Assembly: GCA_934277845.1 (NCBI GenBank)
Contig: CAKQVV010000007.1
Location: forward strand, 1-42,219
DNA length: 42,219 nucleotides
Source: an uncultured Clostridia bacterium
GTDB lineage: Bacteria > Bacillota > Clostridia > Christensenellales > Pumilibacteraceae
Reading direction: 5' to 3'
A model generated the notes under the pieces. The model was not told the origin of the DNA and made no database searches. It saw only the letters and a list, made by a program, of their open reading frames with translations. Shown here in pieces: positions 1-7,820 of this stretch (position 1 is the stretch's first letter; every line of letters starts with the position of its first letter). Both the position numbers and the translations under genes were made by a program.

Positions 1-2
1 AT

Positions 3-656
3 CTGGGGCTGAGCGGCGAAAGGATTGCCGTAGTCGGGTTTCAGGGATCTTACGTCGCCGACACCGCGGGCAACGTGCTGTACGAATGCACCGTGCCGCA
101 CGAATCGGTGGATAAAATTCTGGCGTTTGCCGAAAAGTTTAATCTCTATACGCATTTCTACGATGCCGATTACGTTTATATCAATGAGGAAAACGAAATC
201 AATCTTGAGTACAACAGGCTTACCGCCGCGCCGCTGAAAACCGTGGGCAATCTTCGCGCGTATCTCAAAGCGCATCCCGGACTGCCGGTGCTGAAAGTAA
301 TGATAGTCGTCGATCCCGCCGACGCCGAGCGGATTTGCGCCGAGTGCGAAAAAGAGGACTTCGGCGAAGTCGACCATTATATGTCGAGTACTTCGTTTCT
401 CGAATTTGCGAGTGAATCGGGCGGCAAGGGCGCGGGACTGAAAAAAGTCGCGGAGCTTTACGGCGTGCCTGTCGAAAAGACGATCGCGATCGGCGACAGC
501 CAGAACGACATTTCCATGCTGAAAGCCGCTGGACTTGGCGTGGCGGTGGGCAACGCGCGCAGCGACGTAAAAGCCGCGGCGGATTACGTCACCGTCACCA
601 ACGACGAAGGCGCGGTGAAAGCCGTGATAGAAAAATTTTGCGGAGGGAACGAATAA
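3..656 (+). CDS. Cof-type HAD-superfamily phosphatase (5'-truncated by window edge)
   Basis: The reading frame is already open at base 3 and enters from outside the window, so the catalytic N-terminus (DxDGT motif) is missing and only about 217 codons are seen. The visible part is the cap region followed by the C-terminal HAD core, with GDSQNDISML then GLGVAVGNA, the metal-binding motif of Cof/YidA-like sugar-phosphate or nucleotide phosphatases. These are cytosolic Mg2+-dependent hydrolases of small phosphorylated metabolites; substrate cannot be read from sequence. The stop overlaps the hprK start (TAATG), so the two are probably co-transcribed and translationally coupled. Family assignment is secure; function is only general. 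Confidence 0.9.
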   Translation: MGLSGERIAVVGFQGSYVADTAGNVLYECTVPHESVDKILAFAEKFNLYTHFYDADYVYINEENEINLEYNRLTAAPLKTVGNLRAYLKAHPGLPVLKVMIVVDPADAERICAECEKEDFGEVDHYMSSTSFLEFASESGGKGAGLKKVAELYGVPVEKTIAIGDSQNDISMLKAAGLGVAVGNARSDVKAAADYVTVTNDEGAVKAVIEKFCGGNE

Positions 657-1612
657 TGCCGCTTATTACCGAATTACAGGAAAACGAAACCGACGTCCTC
701 ATCAAGGACTTTGCGGAAAGGCTTAACCTCGAAATACTGCACAAGGGCAAGCGTCGCAAAATGCACATTGCGACCTTCAATATCAACCGCCCCGGGCTGC
801 AACTTGCGGGATATTACGAGCATTTTTCGGCGGAAAGGGTGCAGGTCATCGGCGAGCAGGAAACATCGTATCTTAAACATAAGACGCACGAAGAGCGCGT
901 GATCGCCTGCGAAAACCTGTGTAAGTTCGATTTTCCCTGCCTTGTGCTGACCACGGTGCTCGAGCCGATCCCCGAACTTATGGACGCGGCGAAAAAGTAC
1001 GGCAGGAACGTGTTTCGTTCGTCGCTGCGCTCGACCGCGTTCATGAACGAGATAAGCATTTATCTCAACGAACTTCTCGCGCCTACCGAAACGATACACG
1101 GCGTACTCGTCGATCTTTTCGGCGTAGGCGTGCTGATCGTGGGTAATTCCAGCGTGGGTAAATCGGAAACCGCGCTCGAACTCATTCAGCGCGGGCATCG
1201 GCTGGTCGCGGACGACGCGGTGTGCATAAAGCGCATTTCGGACAAGCTCGTGGGTACCGCTCCCGAGAATATACGACACTTTATGGAAGTGCGCGGCATC
1301 GGAATCATCGATATTCGCGCGATGTACGGCGCGGGCGCGATCCGTCAGTCCAAGGTTGTCGATCTCGTCGTGCGGCTTGAGCGCTGGGACGAGAACAAAC
1401 AGTACGACCGTCTCGGCGACGAAGCGCAGTTCTACACGCTGCTCGAAACCGAACTGCCTCTTTACGTCATTCCCGTTAAACCCGGGCGCAATCTCTCGGT
1501 TATACTGGAAGTCGTGGCGCGCAATCACCGCCTGAAATCGATGGGATTCAACGCTCTCGACGAACTTCAGAACCGCATTGCGGCGTCGATGGCTGAAAAG
1601 ACGGAAGAATAA
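656..1612 (+). CDS. hprK: HPr kinase/phosphorylase
   Basis: Bifunctional enzyme that phosphorylates and dephosphorylates Ser46 of HPr, linking PTS sugar uptake to carbon catabolite control in Bacillota. The 318-residue length is normal. A variable N-terminal domain is followed by the P-loop GNSSVGKS (residues 163-170), then RGHRLVADDAV, and the family signature beginning MEVRGIGIID near residue 210 and ending GAGAI. The ATG at 656 is chosen over an in-frame ATG at 638: it has a GGAGGG ribosome site and gives the usual N-terminus. It overlaps the upstream HAD gene stop. Its presence implies a Gram-positive-type PTS, consistent with the PTS IIC gene at 36.7 kb. Confidence 0.97.
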   Translation: MPLITELQENETDVLIKDFAERLNLEILHKGKRRKMHIATFNINRPGLQLAGYYEHFSAERVQVIGEQETSYLKHKTHEERVIACENLCKFDFPCLVLTTVLEPIPELMDAAKKYGRNVFRSSLRSTAFMNEISIYLNELLAPTETIHGVLVDLFGVGVLIVGNSSVGKSETALELIQRGHRLVADDAVCIKRISDKLVGTAPENIRHFMEVRGIGIIDIRAMYGAGAIRQSKVVDLVVRLERWDENKQYDRLGDEAQFYTLLETELPLYVIPVKPGRNLSVILEVVARNHRLKSMGFNALDELQNRIAASMAEKTEE

Positions 1613-1644
1613 TCGTGAAATTTTACCGTATCCCGCGTCGGCGT

Positions 1645-1673
1645 TTGACAATGACGCTCGTCGGTGATAGAAT
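1645..1673 (+). promoter_or_regulatory. Sigma-A promoter of the glycerol-1-phosphate dehydrogenase gene
   Basis: TTGACA (1645-1650), a 17-bp spacer and TAGAAT (1668-1673) predict a start near 1680. It lies in the hprK/araM gap, so the dehydrogenase can be transcribed independently of hprK with a leader of roughly 119 nt. Confidence 0.8.
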
Positions 1674-1688
1674 AATATCGGTGGTTTA

Positions 1689-1771
1689 CGGTTATCGCAT
1701 AAGAGTATTGAGAGTCGCGGTGATTGCAAGACTTCGGTTTTGCGTTGTCGCGATTTTTTCGTGCGATACCG
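1689..1771 (+). promoter_or_regulatory. Structured leader with intrinsic-terminator hairpin (candidate attenuator)
   Basis: Inside the predicted leader is a hairpin 1715-1753: outer arms TCGCG/CGCGA, inner arms GCAAGAC/GTTTTGC, UUCG loop. Six T's follow (1754-1759), the form of an intrinsic terminator. It is enclosed by a second complementary pair, 1689-1700 with 1761-1771 (11 pairs, one bulged T). The terminator could simply serve hprK, but a strong promoter lies between hprK and the hairpin. It could therefore also attenuate the downstream gene or end a short RNA. No known riboswitch class was recognised. Confidence 0.6.
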
Positions 1772-1798
1772 AATTTACTTTTACGGAGGCAATATAAA

Positions 1799-3085
1799 AT
1801 GGATCTTGACGCTTTACGCAAGGAATTTGCCGGCTGCGAATGCGGTCACAAACACGATTTCGATCTCGAAGTACTGGAAGTCGCTCACGGGAATCTCGAC
1901 AGGGTTGCGGAAATTTTGTCCGCGCACGCTTTCCCGAAGAAAATACTTATGGTTGCGGACGTCAACTCGTTCAGAGTGACGAAAGGACTTTACGAGCAGT
2001 TGCTTGCGGCGGGTTACACCGTCGAACTGCGCGTTTACGACAGCATGAAGGTCGCCGACATGCGCGAAGTCGAAGAACTCGAACGCGAACTCGAAAGAGT
2101 GGACGGCTGCTTGTCCGTCGGTACCGGCTCGGTCAACGATATCTGTCGCCTTTCGTCCTATCGCAAAAACAAGCAGTTCGCGATATTCGCTACCGCGCCG
2201 TCGATGGACGGATTCGCTTCGGACAGCGCGCCCATTACCTATAACAATTTCAAGACTTCGCACCCGTGCCGTCAGCCGCGTATCATCATCGCCGACACGA
2301 AGATTCTCGCGGAAGCGCCTACCGAACTGAAAGCGGCGGGTTTCGGCGACGTCATGGCAAAATATATCGCGATTGCCGACTGGCGCGTTGCCGCGCTGCT
2401 GCACGGCGATTATTACTGCGAACGCGTTGCCGCGCTTGTGCGCCGTGCGCTCGACCGCATGGCTTCGCTTGCGGCGAAAGTGCCCGATCACGACGAGGAA
2501 GCCGCGGCGGCGATTATGGAAACGCTGGTGCTTACGGGTATCGCTATGCAACTGGCTAAATGCACGCGCCCCGCGTCCGGCACCGAGCATATCATTTCGC
2601 ATTACTGGGAGTGCAAAAAACTCACTCACGGCGTGATTTCCGATTATCACGGCAAGAAAGTGGGCGTGGCTACGCTCGTCGTTGCCGACATTTATCACAA
2701 ACTCACGAAGATCGACAAGGTGAACGCGCACCCCGAGCATATCGACTGGGACGACGTGAAGGAGCATTACGGTCCCGAACTTACGCCCGACATGATGAAA
2801 CTCAATACGCCGGACACTATCGTCGACGAGATCGATCCGCGCCTTGTGACGGAAAAGTGGGACGAAATCAGGCAGATCATCAAGGACGAGATCCCGCCCG
2901 TCGAAAGACTGCGCGAACTTTTCGCGCTCGCCCACGCCGCCACCACGCCCGAAGAGATTGCCGTCAGCCCCGACCTCTTCCGCGACGGAATACGCTATCA
3001 TATCTTTATGAGAAGAAGAGTGACGATCATGCGCGTACTGCCCATGGCGGATATCGATCCGCTCGACGTTTACGAAGGGAAGTAA
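1799..3085 (+). CDS. araM: sn-glycerol-1-phosphate dehydrogenase (AraM/EgsA family)
   Basis: Predicted NAD(P)H-dependent, metal-dependent reduction of dihydroxyacetone phosphate to sn-glycerol-1-phosphate, in the cytosol. The 428-residue protein has the nucleotide-binding segment GTGSVNDICR (108-117), the hallmark ATAPSMDGFAS (about 131-141), AGFGDVMAKY and the metal-site segment SGTEH (260-264) with later histidines, all typical of the AraM branch of iron-type alcohol dehydrogenases. ATG 1799 has an ACGGAGG ribosome site; upstream in-frame starts lie within the leader. In B. subtilis AraM feeds heptaprenylglyceryl-phosphate synthesis; no PcrB-like gene is seen here, so the downstream product is unknown. 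Confidence 0.9.
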   Translation: MDLDALRKEFAGCECGHKHDFDLEVLEVAHGNLDRVAEILSAHAFPKKILMVADVNSFRVTKGLYEQLLAAGYTVELRVYDSMKVADMREVEELERELERVDGCLSVGTGSVNDICRLSSYRKNKQFAIFATAPSMDGFASDSAPITYNNFKTSHPCRQPRIIIADTKILAEAPTELKAAGFGDVMAKYIAIADWRVAALLHGDYYCERVAALVRRALDRMASLAAKVPDHDEEAAAAIMETLVLTGIAMQLAKCTRPASGTEHIISHYWECKKLTHGVISDYHGKKVGVATLVVADIYHKLTKIDKVNAHPEHIDWDDVKEHYGPELTPDMMKLNTPDTIVDEIDPRLVTEKWDEIRQIIKDEIPPVERLRELFALAHAATTPEEIAVSPDLFRDGIRYHIFMRRRVTIMRVLPMADIDPLDVYEGK

Positions 3086-3097
3086 ATAAGGAACGGT

Positions 3098-3290
3098 AAT
3101 TCGCCCCTGTAATCCGAATTTTTTAATAGGATATTTTATTTAATTTTTATTTTGATAGAATAGTTGGGTTTAAAGTAGTAATCTTACTTGTTGTAGCGAG
3201 TAAGACTGCTACTTTTTTTCAAGCGAAGAAAAAAAGTCGCCGAGGACACTTGCGGCTGTGTCCTCGGACTCCCGCAACGCTTTAAATTAG
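3098..3290. repeat. Composite intergenic repeat, copy 1
   Basis: Three modules lie end to end: a 27-bp box at 3098-3124 (AATTCGCCCCT... ending in T's), a terminator hairpin with T-run (3175-3219), and a perfect 10-bp inverted repeat CCGAGGACAC/GTGTCCTCGG (3240-3249, 3258-3267) preceded by GAAGAAAAAAAGTCGC and followed by CCCGCAACGCTTTAAA. The same modules recur in the same order at 22143-22410. It fills much of the 315-bp gap between araM and the SRP RNA; I see no coding potential there. Confidence 0.7.
3175..3219 (+). terminator. Intrinsic terminator after araM
   Basis: Arms GTAG...CTTACT (3175-3188) and AGTAAG...CTAC (3199-3212), a ten-base loop, then seven T's (3213-3219). It is part of the composite repeat. 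Confidence 0.75.
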
Positions 3291-3364
3291 GATAATTGTT
3301 TCTTTATTAGAATGTAATTCTCCCTTTGAAACTTCGCGTCGACAAAATTATACCAAAAAAACGC

Positions 3365-3393
3365 TTGCGTAATCGCGGCAATTATTGTATAAT
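3365..3393 (+). promoter_or_regulatory. Promoter of the SRP RNA gene
   Basis: TTGCGT (3365-3370), 17-bp spacer, perfect TATAAT (3388-3393). The predicted start (about 3400-3401) coincides with the first base of the SRP RNA closing helix. Confidence 0.85.
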
Positions 3394-3400
3394 AAAATTA

Positions 3401-3666
3401 CTGTGCTAGGCGGGGAGCCAGCGGTGCCCTGTACCTACAATCCGCTACAGTAGGGCTGAATGCCGTCCCCGGTGCGATCTGTGGAAGGTCCGTTACCGTA
3501 TAAGTGGCGTTGATACCAAGGTCTTGTGCAACTTCGTACCGTGAACCGTGTCAGGACGGGGACGTAGCAGCACTAAGCGGACCACGACGTGTGCCACAAG
3601 GTAGCTTTGGAGAAGTCGGCTGTCGGGAGAACGCTTCGGCAGACCGTATCAAAGACGGAAGCACAG
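3401..3666 (+). ncRNA. ffs: Signal recognition particle RNA, large bacterial type
   Basis: RNA scaffold of the signal recognition particle, binding Ffh for co-translational targeting of membrane and secreted proteins. Ends CTGTGCT (3401-3407) and AGCACAG (3660-3666) pair perfectly and close the molecule. The 5' part contains the Alu-domain signature GCGGTGCCCTGTA ... ACAATCCGCTA seen in Bacillus-type scRNA. The apical S domain reads GTCAGGACG, tetraloop GGGA (3559-3562, GNRA type), CGTAGCAGCA, matching the Ffh-binding helix 8 with its asymmetric loop. The roughly 266-nt length fits the large Gram-positive type with an Alu domain, as opposed to the short 4.5S RNA. A T-run follows directly. Confidence 0.95.
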
Positions 3667-3673
3667 TTTTTTT
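3651..3673 (+). terminator. SRP RNA terminator
   Basis: The 3' strand of the closing helix (AGCACAG, 3660-3666) is followed by seven T's (3667-3673). The closing helix of the RNA itself probably supplies the terminator stem. Confidence 0.7.
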
Positions 3674-3682
3674 GTAAGGCGG

Positions 3683-3714
3683 TTGAGAGAAGAGCGGATT
3701 TGTTCTTCTCTCAA
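3683..3714 (+). other. Perfect 11-bp hairpin between SRP RNA and ileS
   Basis: TTGAGAGAAGA (3683-3693), a ten-base loop, and its exact complement TCTTCTCTCAA (3704-3714). No T-run follows, so it is not a standard terminator. No T-box features (AGGGTGG-type sequence) are present before ileS. Confidence 0.6.
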
Positions 3715-3812
3715 TATCATTACACGGGGCGCATTGCCCTTTGTCCCGAAGCCGACGCTAGGCACGGGGACTTTTGCATAAAAACGACTCGATTAACGCA
3801 CAGGAGAGGCTT

Positions 3813-6800
3813 ATGTATAAGAAAATCAATCCCGATATGAATTTCGTCAATCGCGAAGAAGAAGTACTGAAATTCTGGAAAGAAAACCGCATTTTCGAGA
3901 AAACGCTGGAAAAAACCAAGGACGGCGAAGAGTTTTCGTTCTATGACGGACCGCCGACCGCTAACGGTAAACCGCATATCGGTCATATTCTCACGCGCGT
4001 CATGAAGGATATTATCCCGCGCTTCAAGACGATGAAGGGCTATCACGCCACGCGTAAAGCCGGCTGGGATACTCACGGTCTGCCCGTCGAACTCGAAGTC
4101 GAGAAACAACTCGGCATGGACGGCAAGCAGGATATAGAGAAATACGGCATAGAACCGTTTATCGGTAAATGCAAGGAAAGCGTGTGGAAGTACAAGACCG
4201 AGTGGGAAAAGATGTCCGACCGCGTGGGCTACTGGGTGGATATGGAACACCCCTACGTTACCTACGACGATAATTACATCGAGTCCGAGTGGTGGTCGCT
4301 CAAAAACATTTTCGACCGAGGGCTTATCTACAAAGGACACAAGATCGTGCCGTATTGCCCGCGCTGCGGGACCGCGCTTTCGTCGCACGAAGTCGCGCAA
4401 GGGTATAAGGACGTAGAAGAAAAAACCGCCGTCGCCGCATTCAGGGTAAAGGGCGAAGAAGAAACCTATGTTCTTGCCTGGACGACCACGCCCTGGACGC
4501 TCCCGTCCAACGTGGCGCTGTGTATGAATCCCGATTTCGATTACGTCAAGATCGAGAGCAAGGGCGCGAGGTTTATTCTCGCGAAAGAGCGCGTTCACGT
4601 TTTCTTTAACGAGGGCGAATATTCCGTTATCGAAGAAAAGAAAGGCACTGGGTACGAAGGGCTTACCTACGAGCCGCTGTACGCGTGCTACAAGGGAGTG
4701 AAGAACGCTTACCGCGTGGTGACCGACAGTTACGTCACGCTCGACGAAGGCACCGGCGTCGTACACATCGCGCCCGCGTTCGGCGAGGACGACGCGCGCG
4801 TCGGAAGACGTTACGATCTACCGTTCGTGCAGATGGTGGACGACCGCGGCAATATGACGGAAGGCGCGCCGTTTGCAGGTTCTTTCTGCAAGGACGCGGA
4901 CAAACTGATACTGAAAGATCTGAAAGAGAGAGGATTACTCTTTAAAACGCTGACCGTCACGCACAGTTATCCGTTCTGCTGGCGTTGCGACACGCCGCTA
5001 TTGTACTATGCGCGTTCGACTTGGTTTATTTCCATGACCAAAGTCAAAGAGGAACTCCTGAAAAACAACGCGTCCGTCAACTGGATTCCCGACTCGATCG
5101 GCAAGGGCAGAATGGGCAACTTCCTCGAGAACGTCATCGACTGGGGACTTTCCCGCGAGCGTTACTGGGGCACGCCGCTCCCCATCTGGGTGTGCGACGA
5201 CTGCGGCGAAACGATCGCGATCGGATCCAAAGCCGAACTGAAAGAGAAGGGCGGTATCGAGGGCGACATCGAACTTCACAAACCCTATGTCGACAAGATC
5301 ACCGTCAAATGCCCGAAGTGCGGCAAGACCATGCACCGCACGCCCGAAGTCATCGACTGCTGGTACGACTCCGGCTCGATGCCGTTTGCACAACTTCACT
5401 ATCCGTTCGAGAACAAGGACAAGTTTGAAAAGACTTTCCCCGCGCAGTTCATTTCCGAGGCGGTCGACCAGACACGCGGCTGGTTCTACACCTTGCTCGC
5501 GATCTCCACGCTTATGTTCGACAAAGCGCCTTTCCGAAACTGCATAGTTTTAGGTCACGTCAACGACAAGAACGGCATCAAGATGAGCAAACACAAGGGC
5601 AACGTCGTCGATCCGTGGTCGGTACTCGACAAGCAGGGCGCGGATGCCGTGAGATGGTATTTCTACACTAATTCCAGCCCGTGGATTCCCTCGCGTTTCT
5701 ACGGCGAGGCGGTCAGCGAAGTGCAGAGAAAATTCCTCGGCACGCTGTTCAACACCTATTCTTTCTATGTTCTCTACGCCGAGATCGACAAGTTCGATCC
5801 GACGAAATATACGCTCGGCGAGTGCAGGTTGTCGGTCATGGACAAGTGGATTCTGTCGGCAATGAACTCGCTTATTAAGTTCGTGGACGACTCGCTCGAA
5901 AACTACAAGATCACCGAGGCAGCGCGCGAGATAGGCGACTTTGTGGACAAGCTGTCCAACTGGTACGTCCGCCGTTGCAGAGAACGTTACTGGGGCAGCG
6001 AAATGACCGAGGACAAGAAGGCTGCTTATATGACGCTTTACACCGCGCTGGAAACCACGGCAAGGCTTACCGCGCCCTTCGTGCCGTTTATCGCCGAGGA
6101 AATCTACCGCAATATCGTTTGCTCGGTGGACGCTTCCGCACCGGAGTCCGTACACCTTACTTCTTTCCCAGTCGCAGACGAGAACTATATCGACGACGCT
6201 CTCGAAGCGGGTATGGCTGTCGCCGAAGAAGCGGCGGTGCTCGGGCGCGCCGCAAGAAACGCCGCGTCGGTCAAGAATCGCCAGCCGCTTAACGAAATTC
6301 TGCTTTGCGGCGATAACGTCGGCGAACTTTCCGAAGATATGCTCGCGATTATCCGCGACGAACTCAACGTAAAACGTATCGAGTACGTGCGCGACGCGGG
6401 CGACTACGTTTCCTATTCCGTCAAGCCGCAACTCAAAACGCTGGGACCGAAATACGGCGCGAAACTGGGTAAAATCCGCGCTTACCTTGCCGAAAACCCC
6501 GAAAAGGTAGTGGCGGGCTTGCGCGACGCGGACGAGTATTCGTTCACGTCGGACGGCGACGAGATAGTACTGGGAAAAGACGACGTGCTTGTTACCGTGC
6601 TCAATAAAGAAGGTTATTCCGTGCAGTCGGGCGGCGGCATCACCGTAATTTTGGACGTGACGCTCACCCCAGAACTCGTCGAAGAGGGCTATATGCGCGA
6701 AATCGTGTCCAAAGTGCAGACGATGCGCAAGGATTCGGGATTCGAGGTCACCGACCATATCGCGCTTTACTACGACGGCGACGCGGAAATCGACGCCGTT

Positions 6801-6923
6801 ATCGAAAAGTACAAAGACGAAATCGCGGGCGACGTGCTTGCCGACAAGATAGAAAAGAAAGCCGATCTCGAAAAACGCGACGTCAACGGTAAGCAAGTCG
6901 GGCTCGGCGTGGTAAAACTCTGA
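3813..6923 (+). CDS. ileS: Isoleucyl-tRNA synthetase, type 2 (eukaryote-like)
   Basis: Charges tRNA-Ile with isoleucine and edits misactivated valine. The protein has 1036 residues, the size of the IleS2 class (E. coli-type IleS1 is about 940). The class I motif HIGH appears in GKPHIGHIL near the N-terminus. The KMSKHKGN loop is the IleS2 form of KMSKS. Paired cysteine sets (CPRCG, CDDCG, CPKCG) suggest zinc ribbons, and the anticodon-binding domain follows. ATG 3813 has AGGAGAGG eight bases upstream; an in-frame ATG at 3774 lacks a ribosome site. The stop overlaps the next start (TGATG). No T-box leader was found. Confidence 0.97.
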   Translation: MYKKINPDMNFVNREEEVLKFWKENRIFEKTLEKTKDGEEFSFYDGPPTANGKPHIGHILTRVMKDIIPRFKTMKGYHATRKAGWDTHGLPVELEVEKQLGMDGKQDIEKYGIEPFIGKCKESVWKYKTEWEKMSDRVGYWVDMEHPYVTYDDNYIESEWWSLKNIFDRGLIYKGHKIVPYCPRCGTALSSHEVAQGYKDVEEKTAVAAFRVKGEEETYVLAWTTTPWTLPSNVALCMNPDFDYVKIESKGARFILAKERVHVFFNEGEYSVIEEKKGTGYEGLTYEPLYACYKGVKNAYRVVTDSYVTLDEGTGVVHIAPAFGEDDARVGRRYDLPFVQMVDDRGNMTEGAPFAGSFCKDADKLILKDLKERGLLFKTLTVTHSYPFCWRCDTPLLYYARSTWFISMTKVKEELLKNNASVNWIPDSIGKGRMGNFLENVIDWGLSRERYWGTPLPIWVCDDCGETIAIGSKAELKEKGGIEGDIELHKPYVDKITVKCPKCGKTMHRTPEVIDCWYDSGSMPFAQLHYPFENKDKFEKTFPAQFISEAVDQTRGWFYTLLAISTLMFDKAPFRNCIVLGHVNDKNGIKMSKHKGNVVDPWSVLDKQGADAVRWYFYTNSSPWIPSRFYGEAVSEVQRKFLGTLFNTYSFYVLYAEIDKFDPTKYTLGECRLSVMDKWILSAMNSLIKFVDDSLENYKITEAAREIGDFVDKLSNWYVRRCRERYWGSEMTEDKKAAYMTLYTALETTARLTAPFVPFIAEEIYRNIVCSVDASAPESVHLTSFPVADENYIDDALEAGMAVAEEAAVLGRAARNAASVKNRQPLNEILLCGDNVGELSEDMLAIIRDELNVKRIEYVRDAGDYVSYSVKPQLKTLGPKYGAKLGKIRAYLAENPEKVVAGLRDADEYSFTSDGDEIVLGKDDVLVTVLNKEGYSVQSGGGITVILDVTLTPELVEEGYMREIVSKVQTMRKDSGFEVTDHIALYYDGDAEIDAVIEKYKDEIAGDVLADKIEKKADLEKRDVNGKQVGLGVVKL

Positions 6924-7789
6924 TGACGACGAGTTGGAAAGATTACGAAATAATCGCGGCGGGCGGCGGAGAAAAACTGGAAAGGTGGAAAAACGTTTAC
7001 CTGCTTCGTCCCGATCCGCAGGCGATCTGGGAGGCTCCGTTCGACCTGTCGAAATACCCGAAACTGAACGCGCGTTACGTCCGTTCGTCGGACGGCGGCG
7101 GCAGGTGGGAATACTTCCGTAACATGCCCGACGAATGGCAGATCGGCTGGGAAGATTGCAAATTTTTAATCAAGCCCATGGGATTCAAGCACACGGGGCT
7201 TTTCCCCGAACAAGCCGAGAACTGGGCGAAGATGCGCGAGATCGTAAAATCGGCGAAAGAGCGTCCCAGAGTACTTAACCTTTTCGGGTACACGGGCGGC
7301 GCGTCGGTCGCGCTCGCGAACGCCGGCGCGACAGTCACTCACGTTGACGCGGCGAAAGGCATGGTCGACCGCTGCCGTAAGAACGCGGAACTCAGCGGCT
7401 GCCCGGCGGACGGTATCCGCTATATCGTGGACGATTGCAAAAAGTTCGTTCTGCGCGAACTCAAACGCGGCAAAACTTATAACGCGGTGCTTATGGATCC
7501 GCCGAGTTACGGCAGAGGTCCCTCCGGCGAAACCTGGAAACTCGAGGACAGTCTTTACGAACTGGCGACGCTGGTGGCGAAAGTACTGGACGAGCCGCTG
7601 TTCTACCTTATCAACAGTTATACTACGGGGCTTCAGCCCACCGTCATCAAAAACGTGCTGTCGCTGTCCATGCACGGCGAAAAGGGCAGAATAGAGGCGT
7701 ATGAACTCACGCTTCCCGTCACCGACGAAACGAAAGGCAAAATCGAACTTCCGTGCGGTTGCAGCGGACTGTGGAAACGCGGAAAATAA
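6923..7789 (+). CDS. Class I SAM-dependent methyltransferase (RlmI/RlmK-like fold)
   Basis: A 288-residue Rossmann-fold methyltransferase of the group related to 23S rRNA methyltransferases. The SAM-binding region reads VLNLFGYTGGASVALANAG, the acidic residue at the end of strand 2 is in THVDAAKG, and the catalytic-type motif is DPPSYGRGP. A distinctive C-terminus, LPCGCSGLW, is shared with this uncharacterised subgroup. No PUA domain is present, unlike RlmI. The substrate is likely RNA, but this is inference. It overlaps ileS by one base at ATGA-like spacing and probably shares its transcript. Confidence 0.85.
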   Translation: MTTSWKDYEIIAAGGGEKLERWKNVYLLRPDPQAIWEAPFDLSKYPKLNARYVRSSDGGGRWEYFRNMPDEWQIGWEDCKFLIKPMGFKHTGLFPEQAENWAKMREIVKSAKERPRVLNLFGYTGGASVALANAGATVTHVDAAKGMVDRCRKNAELSGCPADGIRYIVDDCKKFVLRELKRGKTYNAVLMDPPSYGRGPSGETWKLEDSLYELATLVAKVLDEPLFYLINSYTTGLQPTVIKNVLSLSMHGEKGRIEAYELTLPVTDETKGKIELPCGCSGLWKRGK

Positions 7790-7820
7790 GACCGCGGCAA
7801 CCGGATTTCAAGAGGTAACA

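Noticed and set aside
3674..3812. T-box riboswitch before ileS
   Set aside because: The gap is too short and lacks the conserved T-box sequence and antiterminator.
3720..4766. Minus-strand 348-codon frame over the start of ileS
   Set aside because: Antisense shadow of ileS and of the SRP-ileS gap; no domain recognised.
5550..6896. A 448-codon minus-strand open frame within ileS
   Set aside because: Shadow of ileS, no ribosome site or domain.
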